Assembly (NCBI GenBank): GCA_015499995.1
Contig: JADNRV010000024.1
Span: 186,001-250,000 of the forward strand
Origin: Flammula alnicola
Taxonomy: Eukaryota > Basidiomycota > Agaricomycetes > Agaricales > Strophariaceae
Direction of reading: 5' to 3'
Length of the DNA stretch: 64,000 nt
The translations under genes were made by a program, and so were the position numbers. Below, piece by piece: positions 1 to 10,600 of this stretch. The stretch's first letter is position 1, and the number at the start of each line of letters is the position of its first letter. The notes under the pieces were generated by a model, which did no database searches, was not told the origin of the DNA, and saw only the letters and a program-made list of their open reading frames with translations.

Positions 1-232
1 ATTCGTGAATGAGCGCTTTCGCTATTTGGTCGAACCGGGTCGAAATTTCATCCTCCGTGGTAACTAGAGAGAAATCCAGAAGACTTTGCAGCGACAACAA
101 TCTAGTGTCTGCACTTGGGTCATCGTCTACTTTGGCTGGGCTTCCTGCAACACTGTCTTCTGCGGTAGGCTTGGGCTTCTTCACAAAAATCGAATATAGT
201 TCTCCCTCCGATTTTCGTTTTTTATCTGCCAT
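1..232 (-). CDS. N-terminal part of an unknown protein, cut by the left window edge
   Basis: Reading leftward on the minus strand, an ATG at 232..230 opens a frame that stays open for all 77 codons to the window edge. The translation is Lys-rich at the start (MADKKRKSEGELYSIF), followed by KKPKP and an acidic stretch, like an N-terminus with a nuclear localisation signal. I do not recognise the family. The gene is divergent from the FunK1 kinase on the right, with about 0.8 kb between the two start codons. Because only the beginning is visible, introns and function cannot be judged. A chance open frame is possible. Confidence 0.4.
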   Translation of the reverse strand, partial: MADKKRKSEGELYSIFVKKPKPTAEDSVAGSPAKVDDDPSADTRLLSLQSLLDFSLVTTEDEISTRFDQIAKALIHE

Positions 233-1066
233 AGGTTGGAAACGTACGGATCTTGACTTCCAGAAAATGGTAGCAGGCACCCGATTTGCAGCTGTAAGGT
301 TATTACGCAGAAAAGGGTAGAAGAGTGGTCTTGCAGTGTCGTCAATGTCATGACCTGGCAGGACCTGGCACGCCGCGAATTGAACGTGGAAACGCACAGG
401 CCGTGCGAACCACTCCTGTCAGAAAGCACGTAAGTAGCGTCCAGCGACTCCAGCCCTTTAATGCATTTCAATTCATAACGCCAAACTGCCTGCCCTAATA
501 ACTACCACGTGACTTCAACTTCGCGTCTTCCTCAGTCTTCCAGGAAGACTCTTCCTCAGTCTGCCAACTGGCAACTTTCGTCTGCATGGTTAGTCTCGTG
601 CCAGTCTCTCTTATGTAACGATCCATTTTGGGATATCTCGTCAAGAGAGTCTGGGACACAACCAACCAGATAACCGGGACCTTCTCTTACAACTTTCGAC
701 GGTTTATTTCCCACCCCATCCTGTCTTGACAGGCCCGCCAAATTGGGACTGTTAAGAGAGCTGGTCCGAGACTACTGCATGGTGCCACTGACTTGTTGTC
801 AAAACAACTTCAAGGTTCGGACCTCGGTCGATCCTCAATCAAATACATTAGCGTATGCTAACATTTTGATGTTTTAGTTTCATACGCGCGGTTTGACAGG
901 CCATCCTGTGATCCCAGCGCGACTCAGTTTCCATTGTTCCTCTGTTGCCCACTGAACGGATAGGCAGGCTTTGGGCCATATTTCAGCTGCGGTGGCCCCG
1001 TGGCATATCTTCGCTTTCTCCTTAAATTCGTAGATTTTGGACACTCGGTAAGATATTCTTTTTGTC
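233..1066. other. Intergenic, probable divergent promoter region
   Basis: About 830 bp lie between the two divergent start codons. Short ORFs occur on both strands, but none has a recognisable domain or a consistent chain of exons. No clear TATA box or repeat was seen. Confidence 0.4.
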
Positions 1067-3395
1067 ATGTCTTCTTCCGCCCTCGAGGAGGCTCTGTCTC
1101 TGAGATCCATGCCTTCGGGCTCTTCCCCTGTCAAAAGGAGTTTACAAGGCTCACAATACTTTGCTACAGAACAGATTTCGGCTGCCGATCGCAAGAAGGA
1201 GATGGCTCGAGAACTCGATGGTCAATGGGTCGGTCCTATGCCCATCCATGATTTTATGGAGCAATTTCTTCCCGAAACAGATGAGACGTTGGAAGCTCGA
1301 CCCGCCTTCTCTGACGTTCATTTTCAAGATATGGACGTGTATAAGAAGGAAACGGAAATGTACGGACCGTTTGTAAGTGGCATTCCATTTTCTCTTCGTA
1401 GGCTGGTATTGAAGTTCTTTCAGATCGCTCTAGTCAACGCAGCTGGAGTGCTAGGAAATGACAAGCTAATAGATACCTCTAAGTGGCCCGACCCAGATTC
1501 CGAACCTGGTCTGCAAGGCACACCCGACATTTCTCAATACGACAGAGGCGTGGACACTACAACGAATCACGTACGATTTCAGGAAGCTCAGATGCTCTGG
1601 GAACTCGAGGCGCCGAACAATACATACGATCCGTTCGAAGATCCTCGGGAAAAGTTCTCCAGTGACGAAGCGCGCAACACCTTCCTGTTCGAAGCTCCCG
1701 CGGTGGACCGTTCACGATGCCGAGGCCAAATAGCATACTACGGGACTGTATGGTGTGCTCGTCAATACCGTCTACACTGCTTTCTTGTTTGGCTTGGAGA
1801 TCCATACGTTCGCTTCATCCGCCTAGACCGAGAAGGCGGCATCGTTAGCAGACGCTTCAATTTCCGGATGCACGGCTCCGTTCTCCGTGAGTTTCTGTGG
1901 AGGTTCTCCCATCTTACTCCTACGCAACGTGGTTGGGATCCGACCGTCCATCTCGCTACTCCAGAGGAGGAAGCTCTGGCACGAGAGAAGCTTGCTGAAT
2001 GGGCGCCTACGAAGGAACGGCAGGTCTTTAAAATTGACATTCCCGGTGACGGCTCTGTTCACCAAGTTCTTGCTTGGGGCCCCATCGCTCAGCCGCTACA
2101 TTCCCTGACTGGAAGGGCAACCAAGGGCTATCCAGTCTGGGATCTCTCGACGAACCAACTTGCCTTTCTCAAAGACTCTTGGCGAGCTGTAGGGCCTGAT
2201 TTGGAGAAGGAGTCAGACATCCTGAGAACCCTGAACGAGCATCATGTACGCAATGTACCCACGATACTCTATGGTGACGACCTCGAAGGTCCAGAACAGA
2301 TTACGCTTACTCAACAATACGCGATGGAGCAGTGGAATCTAGGGGCGAATCCGGATGATCTGTGCCTACGACGACATGCGCGTTTCGCAATGGACTTCAT
2401 TGGTCGTCATCTTCAAACTTTTACCTCTTCCAAACAATTCCTCAAGGCCGTTTTTGACGCGTTTATTGGTATGATGCGCACGATTGTTCATACAGGCTAC
2501 GGCCGATGCTGACTTGTTTGGCTTTAGCTCATCAGGATGCCTATGAACGATGTAGCATTCTTCATCGGGACGTTAGTGGAAATAATGTCCTCCTGACCCG
2601 GGATGGTACTGGGGGAGTTTTGAACGACTGGGATCTCGCGAGGACTGTAAACAAGACGGAAAATGGACCCAGGCAGCCTTCTCGAACGGTATGTTGGATA
2701 GAAAGTTTCTCTGAAATTTACTGACTTTTTGATAACTCAGGGAACTTGGCAGTTCATGTCCATCAATATTCTTCGCCGCGCTGATTCAGTGCACACCCTT
2801 CAAGATGACCTCGAATCCTTCTTTTATGTGGTGCTTTACTTCACCCTTCGTTACTTGAAGCATACCAAGACTGCTGTTGTGAGCGAGATCCTTAAAAGGA
2901 TATTCGATCAGCACCTTGAGTATGAAAACTCAAGCGCTACTGGTGGCGACGGTAAATGCGCTTTGATCGCATTTAAAAGACATCGAAAACGATTTCGCTG
3001 TGATTGGCAATGAGCCGTTGACTTTGTTCTTGGACTCTGTCCGGCAAGCTCTTTGCTCGTGGATTTTGCACCATCAAATGCTCAACGAGCGAATCCAACG
3101 CTTGGCCAGACTGAAGAAAATTGATCCATCCGAGGCCGCACTCCAGGTTCCAAATGATACCAGTGACCTCGATCTCCACGATCATAAGATGATGGCTTTA
3201 TCTTTCCAAGATGCTCTGTCTGAAACCATCTGTCCGAAAGAAAATGAATATGCTGTTGAATGCCTTCCTTTAAAGCGCGGATCTCCTATGGATTGTTATG
3301 AGGACTCCGATCAAGGATCCTCGAAGAGACAAAGGAGGAACGGCTCCTCCAGTGCGTATTCAAATAGACACGGACTCGCAGCAGCTCAGGTGTAG
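1067..3395 (+). CDS. FunK1-type fungal protein kinase, with one apparent frameshift
   Basis: This is a protein kinase-like gene of the FunK1 class that is expanded in mushrooms. Likely exons are 1067-1372, 1424-2468, 2528-2688 and 2741-3395; the introns are 51, 59 and 52 nt, all GT-AG. The catalytic loop is visible as ILHRDVSGNNVLL. It is followed by LNDWDLAR, a variant of the DFG region common in FunK1 proteins, and by GTWQFMS, which resembles the activation-segment end. The C-terminal tail is charged and contains KRQRR. Near 2975-2978 the frame changes: GGDGKCALIAFK is in one frame and DIENDFAVIGNEPL in another. This fits one extra A in an A4 run, or a 28-nt intron at 2952-2979. The substrate is unknown. 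I am sure of the family but not that the gene is intact. Confidence 0.85.
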
Positions 3396-4094
3396 CGTTG
3401 GGTGCCAGACCAGCTTCGCGTTCCTCTTCTCTATTTCCAGGTCGTCGAGCTTCGAGGTCGAGATTATCGCCCAATTAACATTATGCTTTGATCAAGTACT
3501 GCACTTTTCTGTCTATTGTAACTTATCATGTCGCTAGCAAACTAATGAGCTCCTACTTATTTTCTTGCCTCTTAAATAACATGACTGGACCATGACTTGT
3601 CCATATCTAATGACACGAGTTGGACACGAGCCTGAGACTACAAATTTAGTGAGGCCGCACAACAGATGCATGCTCAGCATGCCATGCTGAACATCGAAAA
3701 TGCCTCAGCGGGATTTTTCACCTGACTCGGGTTTCTCGTTGACTTCTCGTAAAAACTCAGCGTGGTTGTCCTTCTCAATATATTGTTCTATTTCTGTTAC
3801 GGTGAAATTGATAATACAATCTCCTCCATGTGTCCGTTTAAAGTAAACTTTGCCCCCGTCGCCTTCGGGAGAAGAGGTGCCTCGAGGTACATATCTTTTC
3901 AATTTTAGTCCATTTGCGTCTTGAGAAAGGCATTGCATCTCACGTTGTCATGAGCCGACACGGCAGGACGGTTGTTTTGCGTGGCTAGAGTGGGTCTATT
4001 TTTGATCGCAAAGGCGGAAACATCTTCAAGTTCAATATGGCATGGCCAACTTACTCCGTCTTGTTTCCTCCTGGTCTCCCATCTTCTGTACGCC
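3396..4094. other. Intergenic between FunK1 and GH16 genes
   Basis: About 700 bp contain the 3' flank of the kinase and the upstream region of the glucanase. Only short overlapping ORFs occur. I see no conserved motif. Confidence 0.4.
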
Positions 4095-5554
4095 ATGAGA
4101 CGCTTTCCGTCGACGATACTTCACGTCCTCCCCTGTCTTTTTAGCCAAGTCTCGGCGATTTACAACCCACTTCGCGAGTATGCAGGGGACAACTTCTTCA
4201 ACAAGTTTGAGTACTATGGAAACGTTGACAACACGACCTGGGGTGAGAATTTTTTTTCTGAGCGGTCGAATTGGCATTTTAACTCGTGTGTAGGGAATGT
4301 GACTTACCTGGACCAACCAACCGCCGTTTCTAAAGGCCTGACATTCATCAATGGTGCAGGAAATGCAGTCGTCGCGGTTGACAATACCACGACAATTCTG
4401 CCAGCACCCACTGTCAACCGGAACTCGGTGAGCACTCCATTGCATTGAATCCATCTGCATGACCTTACACCACATAGATTCGCCTTACATCGCTTGACAG
4501 CTATGGGGCTGGCTCTCTGATCATCATAGACGCCGTGCATATTCCATACGGTTGCTCAGTCTGGCCCTCCTTTTGGACTTATGGCATAGAGCAAGAATGG
4601 CCACTGGCAGGAGAAATCGACATCATCGAGGCCATTAACAACATGGATCACAATCAAGTTGCGCTGCACAGCACCCCCGGGTGTTTAAAGGCCCAAACGA
4701 CGCCCTCTGGCCAGACGGGCACGACACTTGAAGCCGACTGCTCGGTGCCCCGTGGCTGCATCGTCGCGGAGAACAAGCCCAACAGCTTCGGTGCAGGCTT
4801 TGCGCAGGCCGGAGGAGGCGTCTACGCCCTCCAATATGAGACTACGGGGATTAATTCTTGGTTCTGGAGTGTAAGTCTGGATGCAAATGCTGCTTGCTTT
4901 CAAAAGCTAACTCGGTCGCTTTAGAGGGCAGATATACCCGATAATATCAAAACTGCCACCTCGACCTCAACGATGGATCCCACCACATGGGGGCTGCCCT
5001 CGTCTGCCTACTCCCCGAACAGCTGTAATTTCACGGAATTTTTCCCACCCCAGACCCTGGTGTTGCTGACTACTCTTTGCGGCGTGTGGTACGTGTACAT
5101 CTTATCGCTTTCGCACATTCGACTCAATGTCTCGTAGGGCTGGTGTACCCAGCATATATTCCTCATCGTGCCAGACGCCCACGAACAGCTGCGTAAGTAC
5201 CCCCTCTATTATCTTTCGCGATCAGGTTTTTTCAATAACGAACCCCTCTTGCAGGTCAACGACAATGTCATCGGTAATGGGAGCAACTACGCCAGCGCCT
5301 ACTGGGAAATCCGGTACATCCGCACATACCTCTCGTCGAACGCTGTCGTTCCATCTAGCACCGCATCGGACTCACCGAGTCCCCAGACAGACACCGGGGT
5401 CAGCACCTCCGTGGTGGTGGTAACAGCTGCAGCTGCAGCTCCTACTATTGCCGCGCCGAAATCCTCTTCCCCCTCCTCTTCCTCCGGACAATTTTCACGA
5501 CTAGTCTCGCCACTCCTTTTCCTTGCTTCTATGATACCACACCTTCTTTTCTAA
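4095..5554 (+). CDS. GH16 endo-beta-1,3(4)-glucanase-like, GPI-anchor type
   Basis: This is a secreted glycoside hydrolase family 16 protein of 397 residues, expected to cleave beta-1,3/1,4-glucans in the fungal or plant cell wall. Exons are 4095-4242, 4294-4427, 4478-4870, 4925-5088, 5138-5192 and 5255-5554. The start codon was chosen because a signal peptide (MRRFPSTILHVLPCLFSQVSA) follows at once. The GH16 active-site motif GEIDIIE carries both catalytic glutamates, and FWTYG precedes it. The C-terminus is Ser/Thr/Ala-rich and ends in a hydrophobic stretch (LVSPLLFLASMIPHLLF) that looks like a GPI-anchor signal. Retention at the plasma membrane or wall is therefore likely, which suggests wall remodelling rather than free digestion of substrate. 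Confidence 0.93.
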
Positions 5555-7662
5555 TGACGGTAATGGACTTGGGTATTAAGGCGTACATATCTAAAACATT
5601 TTTCGGACATTTTGTGAACTGGACTCGGGCTCGGACATTTATTACATACCCAATACATACCTATATTACTCTTATTCCCTTGGGTTGTTGTTAGATTATT
5701 ATGTGGTGTGTAGTGTTGATACCATTGGACAACCTTTCTCTGGTTTGTCGCGTACTCTTCCCTGTTCAAATGTGCTCTATGCCTGAATTGGTCAGCGTCT
5801 TGCCTCAATCGTTTTGAGTGACCGAGCGTCTCGCATGGCCTTTCGAATTTCAAAAAATGTTTCAACTGAATTTTGGACACACGCGTCGCGAACACGTGGC
5901 CTCTTCACCATTCGTCACATGATCAGCAAGTATTCAATTTCTGACTGACGACGATTCCAAAACTTTTCTTAGTTGTACCTTAGTACCTACTATCCCCGAC
6001 ACGCTGCTTTCTTCTCCCGTCTATTCTACGACATTGGCGGGAACCCAACGTTGAGCAGTTGTTACTTGTATAAACGAGAACTGGTCATCAACCTCAGGTA
6101 AATACGAGTCCATTCGACTTTACATCAATAAGTCTTGCTCTAATTTAGTACTTTTTCATGTGTAGCTTCCGCAGGCTCTCCTGTTTTACCCACTCAGAAC
6201 GTCTATGCGCTGTCGAGGGTGCGTCTGAGAATCATGGAGACTTGGGAAAGGCTCGAAGGTCAACCAACGCGTCGTATATATGCGGTCTTGGAAGGACTTT
6301 CCCCTATGGCCTTGCATCTGTATAGTCATCTTGATTCGAAAGGGTAAGAGGTTATTGACGAAAGAAGCATGCAACATAAACGTGTACTGACCTCTTTGTT
6401 GTCGTCAATTGCAAGCATAGGGTCATTGGCCCCCAAACTCAATTGATGCCAAGAGACGCTTACTGACGGCGCGCAGAAATGAGATACATGAGATGAGCTG
6501 AGGAGCCTTTGGCTGATCTGCCTGCTTACTGGACTCAAGGTTAGTAGCGGACGAAGGTTCACCTCACTGGCTTGTCGTTATCTAGCTTGCTCAGTTGTTT
6601 ACTTTTCAGAGCGCGTTGGCTACAAAGGAAATGCGTGTTAGCGTATTGTTGGAATACCAAAATGTGGGGGGATTCTGAAGGAAAATGTTCGCACTCGCTC
6701 GCATCCTCTGCCGCAGCGAACCCGACGTGGAGATGATACAATTTCTCCGAATCCGCGGCGTGGTCAACACCGTGTTCAAGAGCTATTCGAATTTAGAGTA
6801 CGCTATCATGCGTGACTTGTCTAATTAGCGCACGGACACAGCACTATTCCGAGGGTTTCTGAATTCTGGCACCTCCAGCCACCACGTCTGCTTCTTATCA
6901 CACGTTTTGGGTGGTACACCCAAGTTTAGAGGTTCGGCGAATGGAATCGCCGTTCTCTTGTCAGCCAATCGTTAAACTTGGCTGCGATAGAGTTCAATGG
7001 TATATCCCCTCTCTCACTTCAGCATGTCTCCCTATGCGGTTTAGAACTCATGTTTATCTAATTTTATAGGTCTGTCCTTCCAACTACGTCGACCGACTCG
7101 GGATTTGTCACTCGTCCCCCCTCGACTTTAACCTTATGTCTCTATCTGCTCTTCTTCAATCGGAAAGGCGAAATGTAACCCCACTTAGGCATTACACCGG
7201 GTGTTTATGTGGGAGATCTGCTGACATATCGAATTAGACGACCTCCACCTTGACAGGGCGAATTTTCCCGTCGGATGAGACCGAGCGTCTATTTTGCTTC
7301 CGTCGTTCTCGCGGATTGGGTCCTCTTTTGTACGCTGGATGTTGGAAAGGAATAAGGTTCGTTGTCTCTCCTCTTCATGCACCTTACTTACCTTACTCAT
7401 AGGGCGTCATTTGATGTATACCACTGCATCGACGGAATACAACACTTATCTGTCTTAAGCTTTGGGCGCTTGCTTCATTCACACCAGGAACGCTTCTTAA
7501 TGCTACTATTCATAACGGCACCTATAATAGAACCATGCCGCTTCACATGTATGTCACGGCTCTTCAATTGGTTCATACGGCTGACCTTGAAGCTAATCTC
7601 GAGATGACAGATACAATAAATAAAACAGAACCTGGATATTGGGACTCCGAAGGCTTTCTAAG
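5555..7662. other. Gene-poor stretch with a nested inverted repeat
   Basis: About 2.1 kb separate the GH16 gene from the NLR gene. ORFs are short, lie on both strands and show no domain. The only structure I can point to is a nested inverted repeat at 6920-6981, listed separately. The distal part should hold the NLR promoter. Confidence 0.4.
6920..6981. repeat. Nested inverted repeat (potential hairpin)
   Basis: The outer arms CCAAGTTTA (6920-6928) and TAAACTTGG (6973-6981) are perfect reverse complements. An inner pair, CGGCGA (6935-6940) and TCGCCG (6947-6952), has a 6-nt loop. It could be a structured DNA or RNA element, the remnant of a small mobile element, or chance. Confidence 0.4.
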
Positions 7663-10600
7663 ATGGCCAATTCGTGAGCCCTTTCTCCCCCTCATTCAAG
7701 CTACGTACTGACCGTCACCCCTGTAGAATGGACCCCCAAGTGCTTAAAATCACAGGCGGGTTGCCCATATCCAGCTATCGCCGTATCACGCTGACAGATC
7801 AGCATCTACAGTCATTGGTGCTAGCCACCTTCCGCTGACGTTGTCAAAACGGGAACCAAAGGCGTTCATCGAGCTCAGAGCTCGCAATATCAGTCGCCGA
7901 ACTTTTCCTATTGATACAGCAAGCACGGAACCACGTTGGGCCCGTGACCGGGAATTTACACTGTGAGTTTGAAACCTGGGTAGTTTTCCTATATCTTACT
8001 GACCAGGCGTTAGTGGGAGCCTGAGTAGAGATACCACCATCACGTTTCTCGCTTTCCACAAGGGTTTCGCCTTCAATGAACTCTTAGGTCGTGCGGAAAA
8101 GACTGTCGGGGAATTACTTGACCTTGGGGACGATATTGATGGCGAGTAAACACATCTATCCACCGCTGCATCTGGCTAACATTATTATTTTCTAATTTAA
8201 TTTAGTAAACTTACCCTTGACCGACAAGAAAGGCAGAGCCACCAGCGCTGAAATCATCGTTCGCGCCGCAGTGACATCTTTGCCTAAAGGAGCCTCCCTT
8301 ATTCTCGAGCAGACGCAGAAAAGGAGGAATCTCGTAGCTCAATCCACTAACATGGAGATCATTTCCGCCAAAACAGTCGTCGACGCAGTCATTGACGACG
8401 AGGATCTGCAGACTGCATTAGAATCAGTACTTTCAAAGGTCAGCATCCTGCTCAAACTGGGAGATGAGATTGCAAAGGCATGTCCCCAACTTAGGTACAT
8501 GTCGCTTCTTTATTAAAATTTCTTTAGGTCCACCCTTTTGTGAATTTGGCTTGGCAGGTCGTCGCCGTCGGATTGAAAGCGAGTCCCTTTAATAGATGTC
8601 TAATCTTTTTTTCTGACATTGACATCGTCCTGCAAAAGATCGTCCAAAAACAGCGAATGCAAAACCTGAAGCTCTTAGGCCTTACGAGAACGATGAGGGA
8701 TCTTTATTCCGTTGTAACCTCGGACGAAGGGTTGCAGAAGATCTCTTCCGTTGAGGATGTGATAGAGAAAATATTATTCCAAACCATCGAATGCGGCTAC
8801 TTCATTCAACATGTTCTTCGGCAAGATTTCAGAGGTAGATCGCGCATTTTATACTTCAGAAATTGCATAACTGAAGCCTTAGTTTGGCTGTAGACGGAGT
8901 CGTCGGATTTCTCACATTAACAACCGAGATGAAGATTGAACGATTTTCTCAAGCATTCAAGGACCTAAGAGATAAATTCGATCGGGGGCTTGCTGTGGGC
9001 ACAGCCATCGTTTCCGCTCATACTTTTGATGTTGTCCAATCCTTTGGTATGTCCTCCGTCGATTGGATTCTTTCCTGTAAAATTCAATTTCGTTTAGATA
9101 GGAAGCTAAACCTCGAAAGTCTGCGTTGGGTGCCAATGGAGACACATAAGCGCCCTATATGCTTGCCGGGAACCCGGTTGGAAATCCTTAAGTCTGTGGA
9201 GGAGTGGTTGGCGAACACTGCCATCGAACAAAGGGCCTTTTGGGTTTCAGGATTGGCTGGGACCGGAAAGAGCACCCTATCCACGACCATCGCAAACATG
9301 CTACGTTCCGTCAATCGCCTTGGGGCCTTCGTTTTCTTCGATCGCGATGCCCAAGACAGGAGCGATCCGGGAATGCTTATAAGGACAGTCGCTTCTCAGC
9401 TTGCCAAATTCGACGATCGCATAGGGATCGCGATATCTTCTATCATCGAAGAATTGAAGACCATTTCCGAAACATCACTCCAGTATCAGTTCGAAAACCT
9501 GCTAGTCAGGGCTTTATCTTCGGTTACGTGGCCATATGGCCCAATCGCTGTGGTCATCGACGCGTTGGATGAATGCGGCAATGAGAAGGATCGCCAGACA
9601 TTATTGAATGTTCTGTCCGATGGGTTGAAAGGGCTTCCTCCATTTATCCGGATCATCTTGACCAGCCGACCAGAACCAGACATTACTCGCACTTTTGAAC
9701 AGCATTATTTGGTTGAATCGAAGCCCCTCGATATCGGCGCTGCAGAAAATATGACCGACATCGCGGCCTTTATTCGGTATCGCACGGCGGAAATCCAGAA
9801 GAAACATCAATCTTTCGAACCAGATTGGCCTGGAGATGACATAATCCAAGATTTGACGGAGCGTTCTTTCGGCCTCTTTGTGTGGGCTGCCACGGCCTGC
9901 CGTTATATGGACAGCTATGATCCTCGAGTTACCCTCCAAAACGTTTTGGGGAAGTCAGTCGTGACTTCGGGGTCGTCCACAGCGTTCACAGCTCTTCATT
10001 CATTATACGAAACAACCATTCGCGCTGCAGGTAATTGGGATGATGCGGAGTTTGCTCGGTCTTGCAATGAGATCCTTGGAATCATTCTAGTAGCGAAGAA
10101 CCCAATTTCTTGCTCTGCAATCGACGTCATCCTCTCTCGTAGTGAATCGTCCACCGACACAGTCAATCTCCTCTTGTGCTTTCTGCGCCGAAGTAAAAAT
10201 GGCACTGTCCACTCTCTTCATCCATCGTTCCTCGACTATCTCGCAAACGACGGCTCGGACGGGTGTAAAGACAAACCTTGGTTTATCGACAGGAAAGCCG
10301 TTACTTTACAAGTTGCTCTCCGATGCGTGGAACTGCTCGACAAAGAACTCAAGGAGAACATTTGTGGTTTGACGTTACCGCACTGGGATAGCGCCAAAAC
10401 ACTTCCAGACGGCATATCATACGCATGCAGATTTTGGGTTGAGCATGTCTCTGAGGTTTCAGACATGGCATATACCGCGTCTGTCGCAGAAAAAATCCAT
10501 CTCTTTTTGAATCGACATCTACTGCACTGGATAGAGGCTATGGTTATCCTGAATTACCACGGGGAAATTATTCACTTATTGCGAGTGCTTTTCCTCTGGA

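Noticed and set aside
9..320. Plus-strand ORF of 103 codons at the left edge
   Set aside because: It overlaps the more protein-like minus-strand frame and has no recognisable domain; probably a shadow.
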